Shown here in pieces: positions 1 through 7,875 of a stretch of DNA of 48,343 nucleotides. The notes below the pieces were generated by a model. It was not told the DNA's origin, ran no database searches, and saw only the letters and a list, made by a program, of their open reading frames with translations. Source of the stretch: Deltaproteobacteria bacterium (GTDB taxonomy: Bacteria > Desulfobacterota > Binatia > Binatales > Binataceae); the NCBI GenBank assembly GCA_021831785.1, contig JAKBMB010000005.1, positions 1 to 48,343 of the forward strand, written 5' to 3'. A program made the translations under genes and the position numbers. How positions within the stretch are numbered: the first letter of the stretch is position 1; every line of letters starts with the position of its first letter.

Positions 1-103
1 ATGATGCGCGGGCGCCACGCCCGCGCGACCAACGAATCAGGGCGACATGGCGGGCACGGCGGCCCGCCCCACTACTCAAAAATGCACAAACTCTCAGGGT
101 GAC
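1..103 (+). repeat. Interspersed inverted-repeat element, copy A (cut by window edge)
   Basis: The first 74 bases match 9125-9199 closely, including an internal palindrome (GCGCGGGCG, short loop, CGCCCGCGC) and the end sequence GGCCCGCCCCACTA. The flank that follows, 'cacaaactctcagg.tgac', recurs beside copy C at 15920-15945. The left terminus lies outside the window. It is non-coding and looks like a MITE or REP-type repeat dispersed by an absent transposase. Confidence 0.7.
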
Positions 104-200
104 CTAAAAACAGCCTTCGCCGAGCCTTTCGTACACGCACCTATGACCCACCACACTAATCTAATGTCATGTGAATAACCTGACGAAGGACCTGTACGGA

Positions 201-231
201 CCGTCATTCTTCGCTTCGCGAAGAATGACGG
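201..231. repeat. Perfect palindrome (13-bp stem, 5-nt loop)
   Basis: CCGTCATTCTTCG and CGAAGAATGACGG form a perfect 13-bp stem around CTTCG. It resembles the 'tcattcttcgc' type of REP-like intergenic palindrome seen in many GC-rich genomes. No T-tract follows, so I prefer repeat over terminator. A second inverted repeat, GGCGCCCG / CGGGCGCC, lies at 339-367 around a T-rich loop. The rest of 104-432 shows nothing I recognise. Confidence 0.55.
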
Positions 232-432
232 CAACGGCGCTTTTGTTTGTCATTCTACGCACAGCCTGCCGGAGCGAAGCATCGGGGAGACTGGCAATAT
301 TGGCGAAGTTTTAAATGGGACGGCATGCTAAAAGGGAAGGCGCCCGTTTTTTTCTTCACCGGGCGCCGGCCCGGTAATAAACATTAGGAGGCCTGCTGTC
401 GCGGCGCCGGCGCGCGGCGACGAAAGCCCCGG

Positions 433-1950
433 ATGACGCCTGGGCCGGTTTATGGCAGAATGCGGGGAATGGCCTCGCTAGCCGGAACCCCAACCAATGC
501 GGACGCCGCCGGGCGGCTGACCGCGGCCCTCCGCTTCTCATCGTCGAAGAGCGCCCGATCGGCGCTTTGGGTCGCCGGTATCATCATCGCGCTCAACCTT
601 TACGCGCCGGCCGAGCCCTCGCTTTTGGTCCGCGTTCTCGGCTCGGCGATAATTCTCGTCAGCGCCTTTGCGATATGGCTCTGGACCGTCGGCTACGACC
701 GCTATACCGCCTTTGTCCCCATCCTGACGGTCATTTATTCGATTCATTTCGCGCTGCCGGTCTTTACGTTTATGGCGTACATCTTTTCGCTCGGCGGCGA
801 GGTGGTCGGAGAAGTCTACGTGGAGCAGGCGCTGGCGCTGGCTTTGGCCGGTCTAATTTGCACGCTTGCGGGATACTACCTGGTTACCCTAACCACGCTG
901 CGCGATCGCTTGCCCAAGTTCAAGATGCAATGGCGGCCACAGGGCGGCCTTGAACTGTGGGCGTATCCGATCGGGGCCGTGGGCCTTGCCATCTACGTGG
1001 GCACGTTCGCAACCGAACTTCCAGACAGTGCCAAACGTTTCGCGGACTTGGGCGGCGAGTCCTGCATGCTGGCGATCCTGATCTTGTTTTTTTTGCAAAT
1101 GGCTAGGCGTCTTAGCTGGCTGGGCAAATTATATCTCTGGGGCATCCTGTTGCCGCTTAGAACGCTGCTCGGGCTGGGCACCGGGATGCTAGGCCACGCG
1201 GCTTGGCCAATTCTGGAGATGCTTCTCTTGTACTCCACAGTACGGCGGAAGATACCTTGGCTCGTATTGGCGATCGGGGTGCTGGCCGTGGGCTTACTGC
1301 AGCCTTTCAAGGCCACGTTTCGAAGCTTGACCTGGCGTGGCGGAGCAGCTTCGAATCGTTCTTTGACGCAAAAGTCACAACTCTTCTTGGAACTGGGCGC
1401 AACCTTCTGGCAAGCGCCGCCACCGCTTCAACTGGTGGTAACGGCTGCGATGCTTAGGCTGTCTTTTCTGACCGAGTTCGCCGACGTCGTCCGCGAAACT
1501 CCGGCCAACGTTCCCTACTGGAAAGGAGAGAGCTACTATCCCTTGCTCTCCAAGCCGATTCCCCGATTCCTGTGGAAGGACAAACCGAAAGAGGACATCG
1601 GAAAACGCTTCGGCCACCGTTACAACCTCCTCGCACCGGAAAACGATGTGACGGCATTGGCTATGACGCATCTAGGCGAATTTTACTTCAACTTCGGGCC
1701 GGCCGGCGTGATTATCGGGATGTTCTTCACCGGTCTTTTTTACGGCTGCCTGCAAGCCTGCTTCATTCATCGCGAAAGCGGCATCGGCGGCGTAATCGGC
1801 GCCGTTTTCTTGCTGATGACCTTGCTTGGCATCGAACAAAATTTGTCGGCTGTGCTCGGCGAAGTGTTTGATAAGGCGGTGGTGTTGGCCGTGCTGACTC
1901 CGCTGATGCGGATGCGCTGGGCTGAGATCCCCCAAAACGATCTGCAATGA
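433..1950 (+). CDS. O-antigen/polysaccharide polymerase-like (Wzy-type) membrane protein
   Basis: A 505-residue, very hydrophobic protein with roughly 10-12 predicted membrane segments and a long polar segment around residues 345-410 (YYPLLSKPIPRFLWKDKP). That segment precedes a conserved-looking HLGEFYFNFGPAG stretch typical of O-antigen or oligosaccharide repeat-unit polymerases. Such proteins polymerise lipid-linked repeat units on the periplasmic face of the inner membrane. The flippase, methyltransferase and glycosyltransferases downstream support this. The start is uncertain: ATG codons at 433, 460 and 469 are in frame and none has a clear Shine-Dalgarno site. Polymerases diverge strongly, so substrate cannot be inferred. 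Confidence 0.75.
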   Translation: MTPGPVYGRMRGMASLAGTPTNADAAGRLTAALRFSSSKSARSALWVAGIIIALNLYAPAEPSLLVRVLGSAIILVSAFAIWLWTVGYDRYTAFVPILTVIYSIHFALPVFTFMAYIFSLGGEVVGEVYVEQALALALAGLICTLAGYYLVTLTTLRDRLPKFKMQWRPQGGLELWAYPIGAVGLAIYVGTFATELPDSAKRFADLGGESCMLAILILFFLQMARRLSWLGKLYLWGILLPLRTLLGLGTGMLGHAAWPILEMLLLYSTVRRKIPWLVLAIGVLAVGLLQPFKATFRSLTWRGGAASNRSLTQKSQLFLELGATFWQAPPPLQLVVTAAMLRLSFLTEFADVVRETPANVPYWKGESYYPLLSKPIPRFLWKDKPKEDIGKRFGHRYNLLAPENDVTALAMTHLGEFYFNFGPAGVIIGMFFTGLFYGCLQACFIHRESGIGGVIGAVFLLMTLLGIEQNLSAVLGEVFDKAVVLAVLTPLMRMRWAEIPQNDLQ

Positions 1951-2030
1951 GCCGATGAGCGAGTCGTGCGCGGTTGCGCAGCCGCTCCGCGTGACCGCCG
2001 CAATTCGCCCCCGGTAACGGTTAAAGGCCA

Positions 2031-3527
2031 ATGCGGGGAGCCAGCAAGAATATCGCCTACAGCTACATCAACCGCGCGAGCGCCCTGCTTGCGGGGCTGG
2101 CTCTCGTTCCTCTTTTTACACGGCTTCTCGGGCCGCGCCTTTACGGCGAACTGTTGGTTATCTTCACCATCACGATGAACCTTTCCCTGGCTAATCTCGG
2201 CATCGATCAAACCCTGACGAATCGAGTAGCCGAGGCCAACGCGACCGGCAAGGCTTCGCTGATTCGCGCGCTGCTGTCGACGGCATTTTATGCCTACACG
2301 GTAATCGCCGCCGCGCTGGTTGTTCTGCTGGTGCTTTGCTCGCCGTGGGTTTGCCACAAATTCGTGTCGCAGGACGACCGCACGGCTGCGGACACCCTGC
2401 TCGTCGTGGGGACGTTTACGGCACTCGCGCTACCGTTTAGAACCTATCTGATACTGCTGCGGGGTTTGGGAAGAGTCAACGAAGAGCAGCAGATCGGGGC
2501 TTGTTCGGTCGCGGCCCGAGCCGTCGGGATTGCACTCGCGCTGGCCTGCGGCCTGAAGCTTCTGGCCATCGCGATAATCCACGGGGCCGCAACTCTCGGC
2601 GCCGGGCTCGCGGGATACCTAAGAGCGCGTACGCTTTTGCGCGAAATCGATCCAAGCATCTTGCGCTTCTCTTACAATGTCCTCAGCTCTTTGGCGGCGC
2701 CGAGTCTCGGGTTTGCGGTGCTGCAGGTCGCCGGCGCGGCCGGCTTCGGCATCGACAACCTGATCATCGGGTACACTCTCGGCCCAGAGCAGGTGACCAA
2801 GTACGCCGTGGCTTTCTCCCTGATCATGGTCGGGATCACCCTGTTCTCGACACTCACTGGGGCGCTGTTACCCTCGATTACAGCGCTTTACGCCGGGCAA
2901 AACGTACGGTTGCTCACGCGGATGTTATCCGTAACGACGCGGTTAGCCCTGCTTTACGGCGGAGCGGGGGCCGCGGGCTTGTGGATTGCCGGTCCATGGA
3001 TAGTGCGATGGTGGGCGGGGCCGCAGATTTATCCCGGCGACACCACCTTTGGTTTGCTGGTGCTGCTCTTCGTGACGCAGATCATGATCGAGCCGCCATG
3101 GATGGTTCTAGTAGCCACCACGCGCCATTACGGGCCGGCAGCCGTGCACGTGGCGGAGAGCGCGCTGAACGTCGCGCTGTCCGTGTGGTGGGCGCGGACA
3201 TGGGGTCTGCCCGGCGTGATAGCCGGAACTCTGGTGGCCCGCCTGATCACGAGCGCGTGGTACATACCTTTTGCCGCTGCGCGGACGCTGCATTATACGC
3301 TGGCGCGCGTCGCCAACGCGCTCGCTATACCGGCGGTGCTCACGGCGGGTTCGCTCATCGCGGCGTTCCTATTTTTGGGGCGAGACCTTCGAGCTTCCGC
3401 GGCATCTCCGATCATGGCAGCGATCGTCCTGTCCATCTTTGGCATTGTCTTCAGCTTTGCGACTTTCAGCCGCGAAGAACGCCGGGCGGGACTTAACTGG
3501 GCAACTACTTTCATAAGAGGGCGATAG
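2031..3527 (+). CDS. Polysaccharide flippase (Wzx/MATE-like, MVF superfamily)
   Basis: A 498-residue protein with about 12-14 membrane segments. The N-terminus (KNIAYSYINRASALLAGLALVPLFTRLLG) is typical of oligosaccharide flippases of the MOP exporter superfamily, which move undecaprenyl-linked repeat units across the inner membrane. The paired hydrophobic halves and a central GFGIDNLIIGYTLG segment fit the family, and length is normal. It starts 80 bp after the polymerase gene; AAAGG lies just before the ATG. It probably works with the upstream polymerase in a Wzx/Wzy-type pathway. MurJ is less likely given the context. Confidence 0.85.
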   Translation: MRGASKNIAYSYINRASALLAGLALVPLFTRLLGPRLYGELLVIFTITMNLSLANLGIDQTLTNRVAEANATGKASLIRALLSTAFYAYTVIAAALVVLLVLCSPWVCHKFVSQDDRTAADTLLVVGTFTALALPFRTYLILLRGLGRVNEEQQIGACSVAARAVGIALALACGLKLLAIAIIHGAATLGAGLAGYLRARTLLREIDPSILRFSYNVLSSLAAPSLGFAVLQVAGAAGFGIDNLIIGYTLGPEQVTKYAVAFSLIMVGITLFSTLTGALLPSITALYAGQNVRLLTRMLSVTTRLALLYGGAGAAGLWIAGPWIVRWWAGPQIYPGDTTFGLLVLLFVTQIMIEPPWMVLVATTRHYGPAAVHVAESALNVALSVWWARTWGLPGVIAGTLVARLITSAWYIPFAAARTLHYTLARVANALAIPAVLTAGSLIAAFLFLGRDLRASAASPIMAAIVLSIFGIVFSFATFSREERRAGLNWATTFIRGR

Positions 3528-3534
3528 TAGATTC

Positions 3535-4395
3535 GTGAGGCTCCCCGAAACGACGACGTCGGCGGCGCTGAGACCGGCCTCGACCAGGCGAGGCGTCTCT
3601 GCGAAGTATCCTTGGCGTGCCTCCCTGCGCGCCGCGGCAAGCATCCTGACCTCCGCTGAGCGGATTGGCAAGGGCCTCCGCGCCCTTCGAGCGGCAGTGC
3701 GGTCAATCGGAACGACGCTGCGCCAATATGACTTCGAGCGGACGGCGCTTCCGTTCATCCCAGAGGACTTGGCGATGCGCATAATCGCCCATGACGTGCT
3801 GATTCCACCCGCCACAATGGTCGGCAAGCGCGGCGCGCAGACCCTAGATGGGTTGCTGTGGCTGGCCTGCATCGCGAAGTCACTCCGAGCGCTTCGTATT
3901 TTCGAGATCGGCACACTCACCGGCTATACCTCCCTCGTGTTGGCTTCCAATGTGCCTCAAGCCACTGTGCACACCCTGGACCTTCCACCTGGAACCGCAC
4001 CGGAGCTGCCTATTTGGGGAAGCGATTCATGCAATTTTTTGCCGGGCGACACTCCCAGAGCATGGCACGGCCGGCCAGAGGAAAGCCGAATCATCCTGCA
4101 TCTCGCGGACTCAGCGCGTTTCGACTTCGAGCCGTTTCGCGGCATGTTTGACGTTGTCTACGTCGACGGCGCACATTCCTGGGAGTATCTGGCCAAAGAC
4201 TCGGACTCGGCTTTCACGCTCGTCTCAGCGCGTGGCGCAATTGTATGGGATGACTACTGGGAGGAAACTCCGGAGGTGGTGGCGTATCTAAACAGTAGGA
4301 AGGATCTGCGGCTTTTCCGACTTCCTCAGACTCGGCTTGTGGTCTGGCTGAGCGCGGGAGCCGAGGAGACGATCCGCAATCATGACCGACTGTGA
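3535..4395 (+). CDS. Class I SAM-dependent methyltransferase (Methyltransf_24-like)
   Basis: A 286-residue soluble protein. Motif I is IFEIGTLTGYTS (about residues 122-133), followed by an acidic post-I Asp in HTLDLPPG. A YVDGAHSWE segment near residue 207 and IVWDDYWEE further on are typical of the Methyltransf_24 group, which often methylates sugars or lipids in polysaccharide loci. The start is GTG, 7 bp after the flippase stop, suggesting co-transcription; the first 70 or so residues are low in recognisable features, so a later start is possible. The 108 bp after it are non-coding. Confidence 0.8.
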   Translation: MRLPETTTSAALRPASTRRGVSAKYPWRASLRAAASILTSAERIGKGLRALRAAVRSIGTTLRQYDFERTALPFIPEDLAMRIIAHDVLIPPATMVGKRGAQTLDGLLWLACIAKSLRALRIFEIGTLTGYTSLVLASNVPQATVHTLDLPPGTAPELPIWGSDSCNFLPGDTPRAWHGRPEESRIILHLADSARFDFEPFRGMFDVVYVDGAHSWEYLAKDSDSAFTLVSARGAIVWDDYWEETPEVVAYLNSRKDLRLFRLPQTRLVVWLSAGAEETIRNHDRL

Positions 4396-4503
4396 CACGG
4401 CGGTGAGAATTACTCTCGATGCCAGCCTCCTTGCTCTCCAAAGCATCGCCCCAGCGGTTCATAAGATATGTCTCGGTGCGTACCTGCTTAACTAACGGAG
4501 GCA

Positions 4504-5715
4504 ATGGCAATGGACAACTTGTCGGCGAAGGAGACTCCGCCTACGCGGGAGACTGAGCTCGCTCCTCTCGGGTCGGATCCGGAGCTTCGACCGATAAAAG
4601 CGAAGCTGCGGATTGGCCTCGAGGGCGAGTTTCTCCTGTGGCCCGAGAAACTTACCGGCATACAGCGATACGTGATCGAACTCTGCAGGGAGCTTGATCG
4701 GCTGCTGCCGCGCGCGGAATTCTTTCTCTACACTCGAAGGCCTGTCAAAGTTCCGCCGTTTTTTTCCTCACGGTGGACGATCAGAACGGACAAGTGCGCC
4801 TATTTTGGGCCGTTGGCTCAAACCCGCTGGCTTCTGTTTGGGATAAAGAGACTCTGCCGTCAAGACTGTCTCCATGTCTTTTGGGCCACCGGGACACCGG
4901 CGCCGTTTTTGCCAGGATCGATCAAGCTGGTCACTACAATATTCGATTTAGTCTATATAGTGTCTCCGCAAACGACGACTTTACGCGAGCGGCTGATAAA
5001 TCATTTATTTTTCAAACGGAGCCTCGAACGGGCTTCAGCGATCGTCCCCATCTCGCACGGGACGGCGCGAAGGCTATCGGACCTATTCCGTCTCGATAGC
5101 ACCGCAGTGGTGCGCCCCAGCGTGTCGACGGCTTTTTTTCCTCGATCGCAAAAAGAGGTTGACGCATGTTTGCATGGGTTGGGCGTGGCACCGCCTTACC
5201 TGTTAGCGGTAGCTACGCAGCAGCCGCGCAAAAATCTTGAGTTGCTGGTCAGGACGTTCCTAAAGATGAAAGATCGCGGCGCGCTCCCGCGTCACACGCT
5301 AGTACTCGCGGGTGCCCCGGGGTGGAAGAACCGCGGCCTCGAGAAATTGCTGGCAAGGGCCGATCACAGCACGATAATTTCGTTGGGCTATGTTCCAGAC
5401 GGCGATCTCCTGGCGCTGTACAGCGGTTGTGACGTGTTTGTCTTTCCGTCGAGCTACGAGGGATTTGGGATGCCGGTGGCGGAGGCGCGAGCGTGCGGCG
5501 CCCGGGTGGTCGCGAGTGACATTCCGGAGCTGCGCGAGGCGGGCGATGAGCACGTCGTTTACGTAACGCCAACCGAGGAGGCGTTGGCCAAGGGAATTCT
5601 CGAGGCGCTTTCGAGGCCGAAGCCGCCGGCGATGGCGGTTACGCAAGCCTCTTCCTGGAAGGCTTCAGCAGCGCTGCTCGCCGACGTCTTCGTCCGCGTA
5701 TGCGCGGCCGGGTAG
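4504..5715 (+). CDS. Glycosyltransferase family 4 (GT-B fold)
   Basis: A 403-residue GT-B glycosyltransferase. The N-terminal half contains GLEGEFLLWPEKLTGIQRYVIELCRELDR; the C-terminal half has the donor-binding signature PSSYEGFGMPVAEARACG with the E-x7-E pair of GT4 enzymes. The PRKNLELLVRTF segment matches mannosyltransferase-like GT4 proteins. It probably adds a sugar from a nucleotide-sugar donor to the lipid-linked repeat unit in the cytoplasm. GGAGG at 4497-4501 is only 2 nt from the ATG at 4504 but 8 nt from the in-frame ATG at 4510, which I favour as the real start. Confidence 0.88.
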   Translation: MAMDNLSAKETPPTRETELAPLGSDPELRPIKAKLRIGLEGEFLLWPEKLTGIQRYVIELCRELDRLLPRAEFFLYTRRPVKVPPFFSSRWTIRTDKCAYFGPLAQTRWLLFGIKRLCRQDCLHVFWATGTPAPFLPGSIKLVTTIFDLVYIVSPQTTTLRERLINHLFFKRSLERASAIVPISHGTARRLSDLFRLDSTAVVRPSVSTAFFPRSQKEVDACLHGLGVAPPYLLAVATQQPRKNLELLVRTFLKMKDRGALPRHTLVLAGAPGWKNRGLEKLLARADHSTIISLGYVPDGDLLALYSGCDVFVFPSSYEGFGMPVAEARACGARVVASDIPELREAGDEHVVYVTPTEEALAKGILEALSRPKPPAMAVTQASSWKASAALLADVFVRVCAAG

Positions 5716-5738
5716 ACCGCTGGAGCGTGTGGTCTTGC

Positions 5739-5792
5739 CTTTGGCGTCGCGCAAGCTGATTTCCATCGCCCAGTCCTATGTCGTAGCGCTCA
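5739..5792 (+). pseudogene. Relic of the 5' end of the glycosyltransferase at 7788
   Basis: These 54 bases match 7785-7838 (start of the downstream glycosyltransferase gene) with few changes, and also match 7197-7250. Homology stops abruptly near 'gcgctca'. It is therefore a stranded third copy of the gene start, left by duplication and deletion. From here to 6160 I see no convincing gene. Confidence 0.7.
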
Positions 5793-6160
5793 TCCGTTTC
5801 CGAGCGACCGGCGCTTCCCACTTATGGCGCGCGGGATAAGATTCTCGCTAAGCTGGCCCTACGCCAAGGCACGCCGGCGCGTCTTCTATGCCCTCTGGCT
5901 GCTCTTTCTGGGATGCGCCCCGCGCGCAGCTGTCCGTGCGGCGTGCGATCTGCACCACAGTATGAGGCAGCGGGCGCTGACGGGCAAATCTTCAGTGCGG
6001 GTCTTGCGCCGCCTGTTCGGTTCGGCATTGTGATGGTCTTGCTCGTCGGAAGGAATAGCGTCGACACGGTCGCGAACGCGGACAAAGCCCGAACCGTTGC
6101 GCTACACTGGGGGTTCGGCTACGAGCATCGCGCCAAACGGCATCAAAATGGAAATTCCCG

Positions 6161-6358
6161 TTGAAAGTAAGAGAATTGGTTAAGCTACTGGAGGACAAGG
6201 ACTGGCGTCCGGCGCGCGTCAGCGGCAGCCACCACCATTTCGCCAAGGAGGGCGAGCGAAACATCATTACCGTTCCAATCCATGCACGGGGCCGCGACGT
6301 TCCTCCGGGGCTGTTGCGTAGCATCCTGAAAGCGGCGAGGATCGAGGAGCGAAAATGA
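6161..6358 (+). CDS. hicA: HicA-type mRNA interferase toxin
   Basis: A 65-residue protein beginning KVRELVKLLEDKDW, with the double-stranded-RNA-binding-like core and catalytic His in GSHHHFA, then TVPIHARGRDVPPGLLRSILKAA, all diagnostic of HicA. HicA cleaves mRNA when free of its antitoxin. The start is TTG, chosen because the family begins exactly at this MKVRELI-like sequence and no in-frame ATG is available. It overlaps hicB by 4 bp (ATGA), so the two are translationally coupled. The pair sits inside the polysaccharide locus beside duplicated sequence, consistent with insertion. Confidence 0.9.
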   Translation: MKVRELVKLLEDKDWRPARVSGSHHHFAKEGERNIITVPIHARGRDVPPGLLRSILKAARIEERK

Positions 6359-6576
6359 AGCGATATTTAGCGATTTACGAGCGGGCGGCAGACGGTAGTT
6401 GGGGGGCGTATGTCCCCGACCTGCCGGGGTGTTTCACGCTAGGCGCGACGCGCGAAGAGGCCGAGCGCTACATCCGCGAAGCGATTGCCGCTCATGTAGA
6501 AGTGTTGCGGGAGCGCGGAGAACCTATCCCGGAGCCGAGCAGCGTTGCCGCCGATCTCATTGAAGTCGCGCTATGA
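6355..6576 (+). CDS. hicB: HicB-type antitoxin (short form)
   Basis: A 73-residue HicB protein. LAIYERAADGSWGAYVPDLPGCFTLGATREEAERYIREAI is the partial RNase-H-like fold of HicB/UPF0150 antitoxins, which bind and block HicA. It ends soon after this domain and carries no clear C-terminal helix-turn-helix or ribbon-helix-helix, so autoregulation may need another factor. The ATG overlaps the hicA stop. The 150 bp after it are non-coding. Confidence 0.9.
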   Translation: MKRYLAIYERAADGSWGAYVPDLPGCFTLGATREEAERYIREAIAAHVEVLRERGEPIPEPSSVAADLIEVAL

Positions 6577-6725
6577 GGGTCTTGGAACTTTATCCAGATG
6601 GGGTTCTGTGAGGCAAGCGATGTTCGCTTCGCCCAAATCACCCCTCGCGGGTAAAATCGCTGTGAAGTTCATTTTCGTGAGGGTCAGCGCGCGAGTACAG
6701 GAGTGGACGCGGGTCTCTAGTGGAA

Positions 6726-7085
6726 TTAACGGACAATGAGCAGCTTGGCCAAGACCGACGCGGTCAGGGCAAGGTTAAAGCCGAGCATCCAATAGAGCAG
6801 AGCGAGCTTCCCGCGCAGCTCGGTAATATCGGTACGCATCTCCGTACGCAGCTCGGCGATTTCGTCGTGCAACTCGGCGCGCACTTTGGCAAATTCAGCG
6901 CGCATCTCCGTACGCAACTCGGCAAGTTCGGTGCGCAGCTCGGCGCGATGGTCAGCAAGGTCGGCTTTTGTAACCGCCGCGCTCTCGAGGGCATCCTGGA
7001 TAGCTTCGGCTTGGGCTTCCGCCTGCTTAGGAGGCATGCCGGCCTCCTGGAGCTTGCGAGCAAATTTCAGGGTGTCGAGCGCCAT
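6726..7085 (-). CDS. DUF1640-type coiled-coil protein with C-terminal membrane anchor, copy 1
   Basis: A 119-residue protein. The N-terminal part (DTLKFARKLQEAGMPPKQAEAQAEA) is the usual DUF1640/CCDC90-type head; residues about 40-95 are heptad-like repeats of the ELRTEMR kind forming a coiled coil; the last 25 residues (LALLYWMLGFNLALTASVLAKLL) are one membrane helix. The function of bacterial members is not established. Copy 2 at 7359-7673 is nearly identical but lacks 15 residues of coiled coil. The gene is antiparallel to the surrounding polysaccharide genes. Confidence 0.8.
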   Translation of the reverse strand: MALDTLKFARKLQEAGMPPKQAEAQAEAIQDALESAAVTKADLADHRAELRTELAELRTEMRAEFAKVRAELHDEIAELRTEMRTDITELRGKLALLYWMLGFNLALTASVLAKLLIVR

Positions 7086-7199
7086 CGGTCGTTAGCTTAC
7101 CCGAGCCTGCGGGATTTCGCCAGATTGCCGCGCCGCGGCGAGTCGCGCCACCCGTCGAACCCCGGCCGCTCTTTCATGATAGCCTGGTAGGCACTGGCT

Positions 7200-7287
7200 T
7201 TGGCGACGCGCAAGCTGATTTCGATCGGCCAGTCCTATACCGTGGCGCTCAACCGCCGGTTGGCGCATAAGATGGCCCGTGCGGGCG
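7200..7287 (+). pseudogene. Truncated 5' copy of the glycosyltransferase in duplication unit 1
   Basis: Starting at the same TTG used at 7788, the first 29 codons match the intact glycosyltransferase (ATRKLISIGQSY...), after which the sequence diverges and reads antisense into the second DUF1640-type gene. It is a dead 5' fragment made by the tandem duplication. Confidence 0.75.
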
Positions 7288-7335
7288 GGAGTTCCTCTGC
7301 CGTCCGTTTCGATTGTGTCTGCAAGGGCAATAGAA

Positions 7336-7875
7336 GTGAACGCGGGTCTCAAGTGGAATTAACGGACGATGAGCAGCTTGGCCAAGACCGACGCGGTCAG
7401 GGCAAGGTTGAAGCCGAGCATCCAATAGAGCAGAGCGAGCTTCCCGCGCAGCTCGGTAATATCGGTACGCATCTCCGTACGCAGCTCGGCGATTTCGTCG
7501 CGCAGCTCGGCAAGTTCGGTGCGCAGCTCGGCGCGATGGTCAGCAAGGTCGGCTTTTGTAACGGCCGCGCCCTCGAGGGCCTCCTGGATAGCTTCGGCTT
7601 GGGCTTCCGCCTGCTTAGGAGACATGCCGGCCTCCTGGAGCTTGCGAGCAAATTTCAGGGTGTCGAGCGCCATCGGTCATTAGCTTACCCGAGCCTGCGG
7701 GATTTCGCCAGATTGCCGCGCCGCGGCGAGTCCCGCCGCCCGTCGAACCCCAACCGCTCTTTCATGATAGCCTGGTAGGCACTGGCTTTGGCGACGCGCA
7801 AGCTGATTTCCATCGGCCAGTCCTATGTCGTGGCGCTCAACCGCCGGTTGGCGCACGAGATGGCCCGCGCGGGCG
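7336..7875. repeat. Tandem duplication, unit 2
   Basis: Second copy of 6703-7287. It joins directly to the intact glycosyltransferase at 7788, so unit 2 probably represents the original context and unit 1 the duplicate. Confidence 0.85.
7359..7673 (-). CDS. DUF1640-type coiled-coil protein with C-terminal membrane anchor, copy 2
   Basis: A 104-residue paralogue of the protein at 6726-7085. Head and tail are almost unchanged; the coiled-coil middle lacks TEMRAEFAKVRAELH, a clean 15-residue loss that keeps frame and heptad phase approximately. This fits recombination between short repeats inside the gene. Same predicted topology: cytoplasmic or periplasmic coiled coil with one C-terminal membrane helix. 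Function unknown. Confidence 0.8.
   Translation of the reverse strand: MALDTLKFARKLQEAGMSPKQAEAQAEAIQEALEGAAVTKADLADHRAELRTELAELRDEIAELRTEMRTDITELRGKLALLYWMLGFNLALTASVLAKLLIVR

Larger units (their letters stand above)
6703..7287. repeat. Tandem duplication, unit 1
   Basis: This segment repeats as unit 2 at 7336-7875, with a 633-bp offset at the left end and 588 bp at the right. The 45-bp difference is an in-frame contraction inside the coiled-coil gene. Each unit carries one reverse-strand DUF1640-type gene and the first bases of the forward-strand glycosyltransferase. Identity is high throughout, implying a recent event. Confidence 0.85.

Noticed and set aside
5824-6033. 69-codon frame between the glycosyltransferase and hicA
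   Set aside because: Arg/Ala-rich read-through without homology or ribosome-binding site.
7200-7778. 192-codon forward frame starting like the glycosyltransferase
   Set aside because: Only the first 29 codons are homologous; the rest is antisense to the second DUF1640-type gene.
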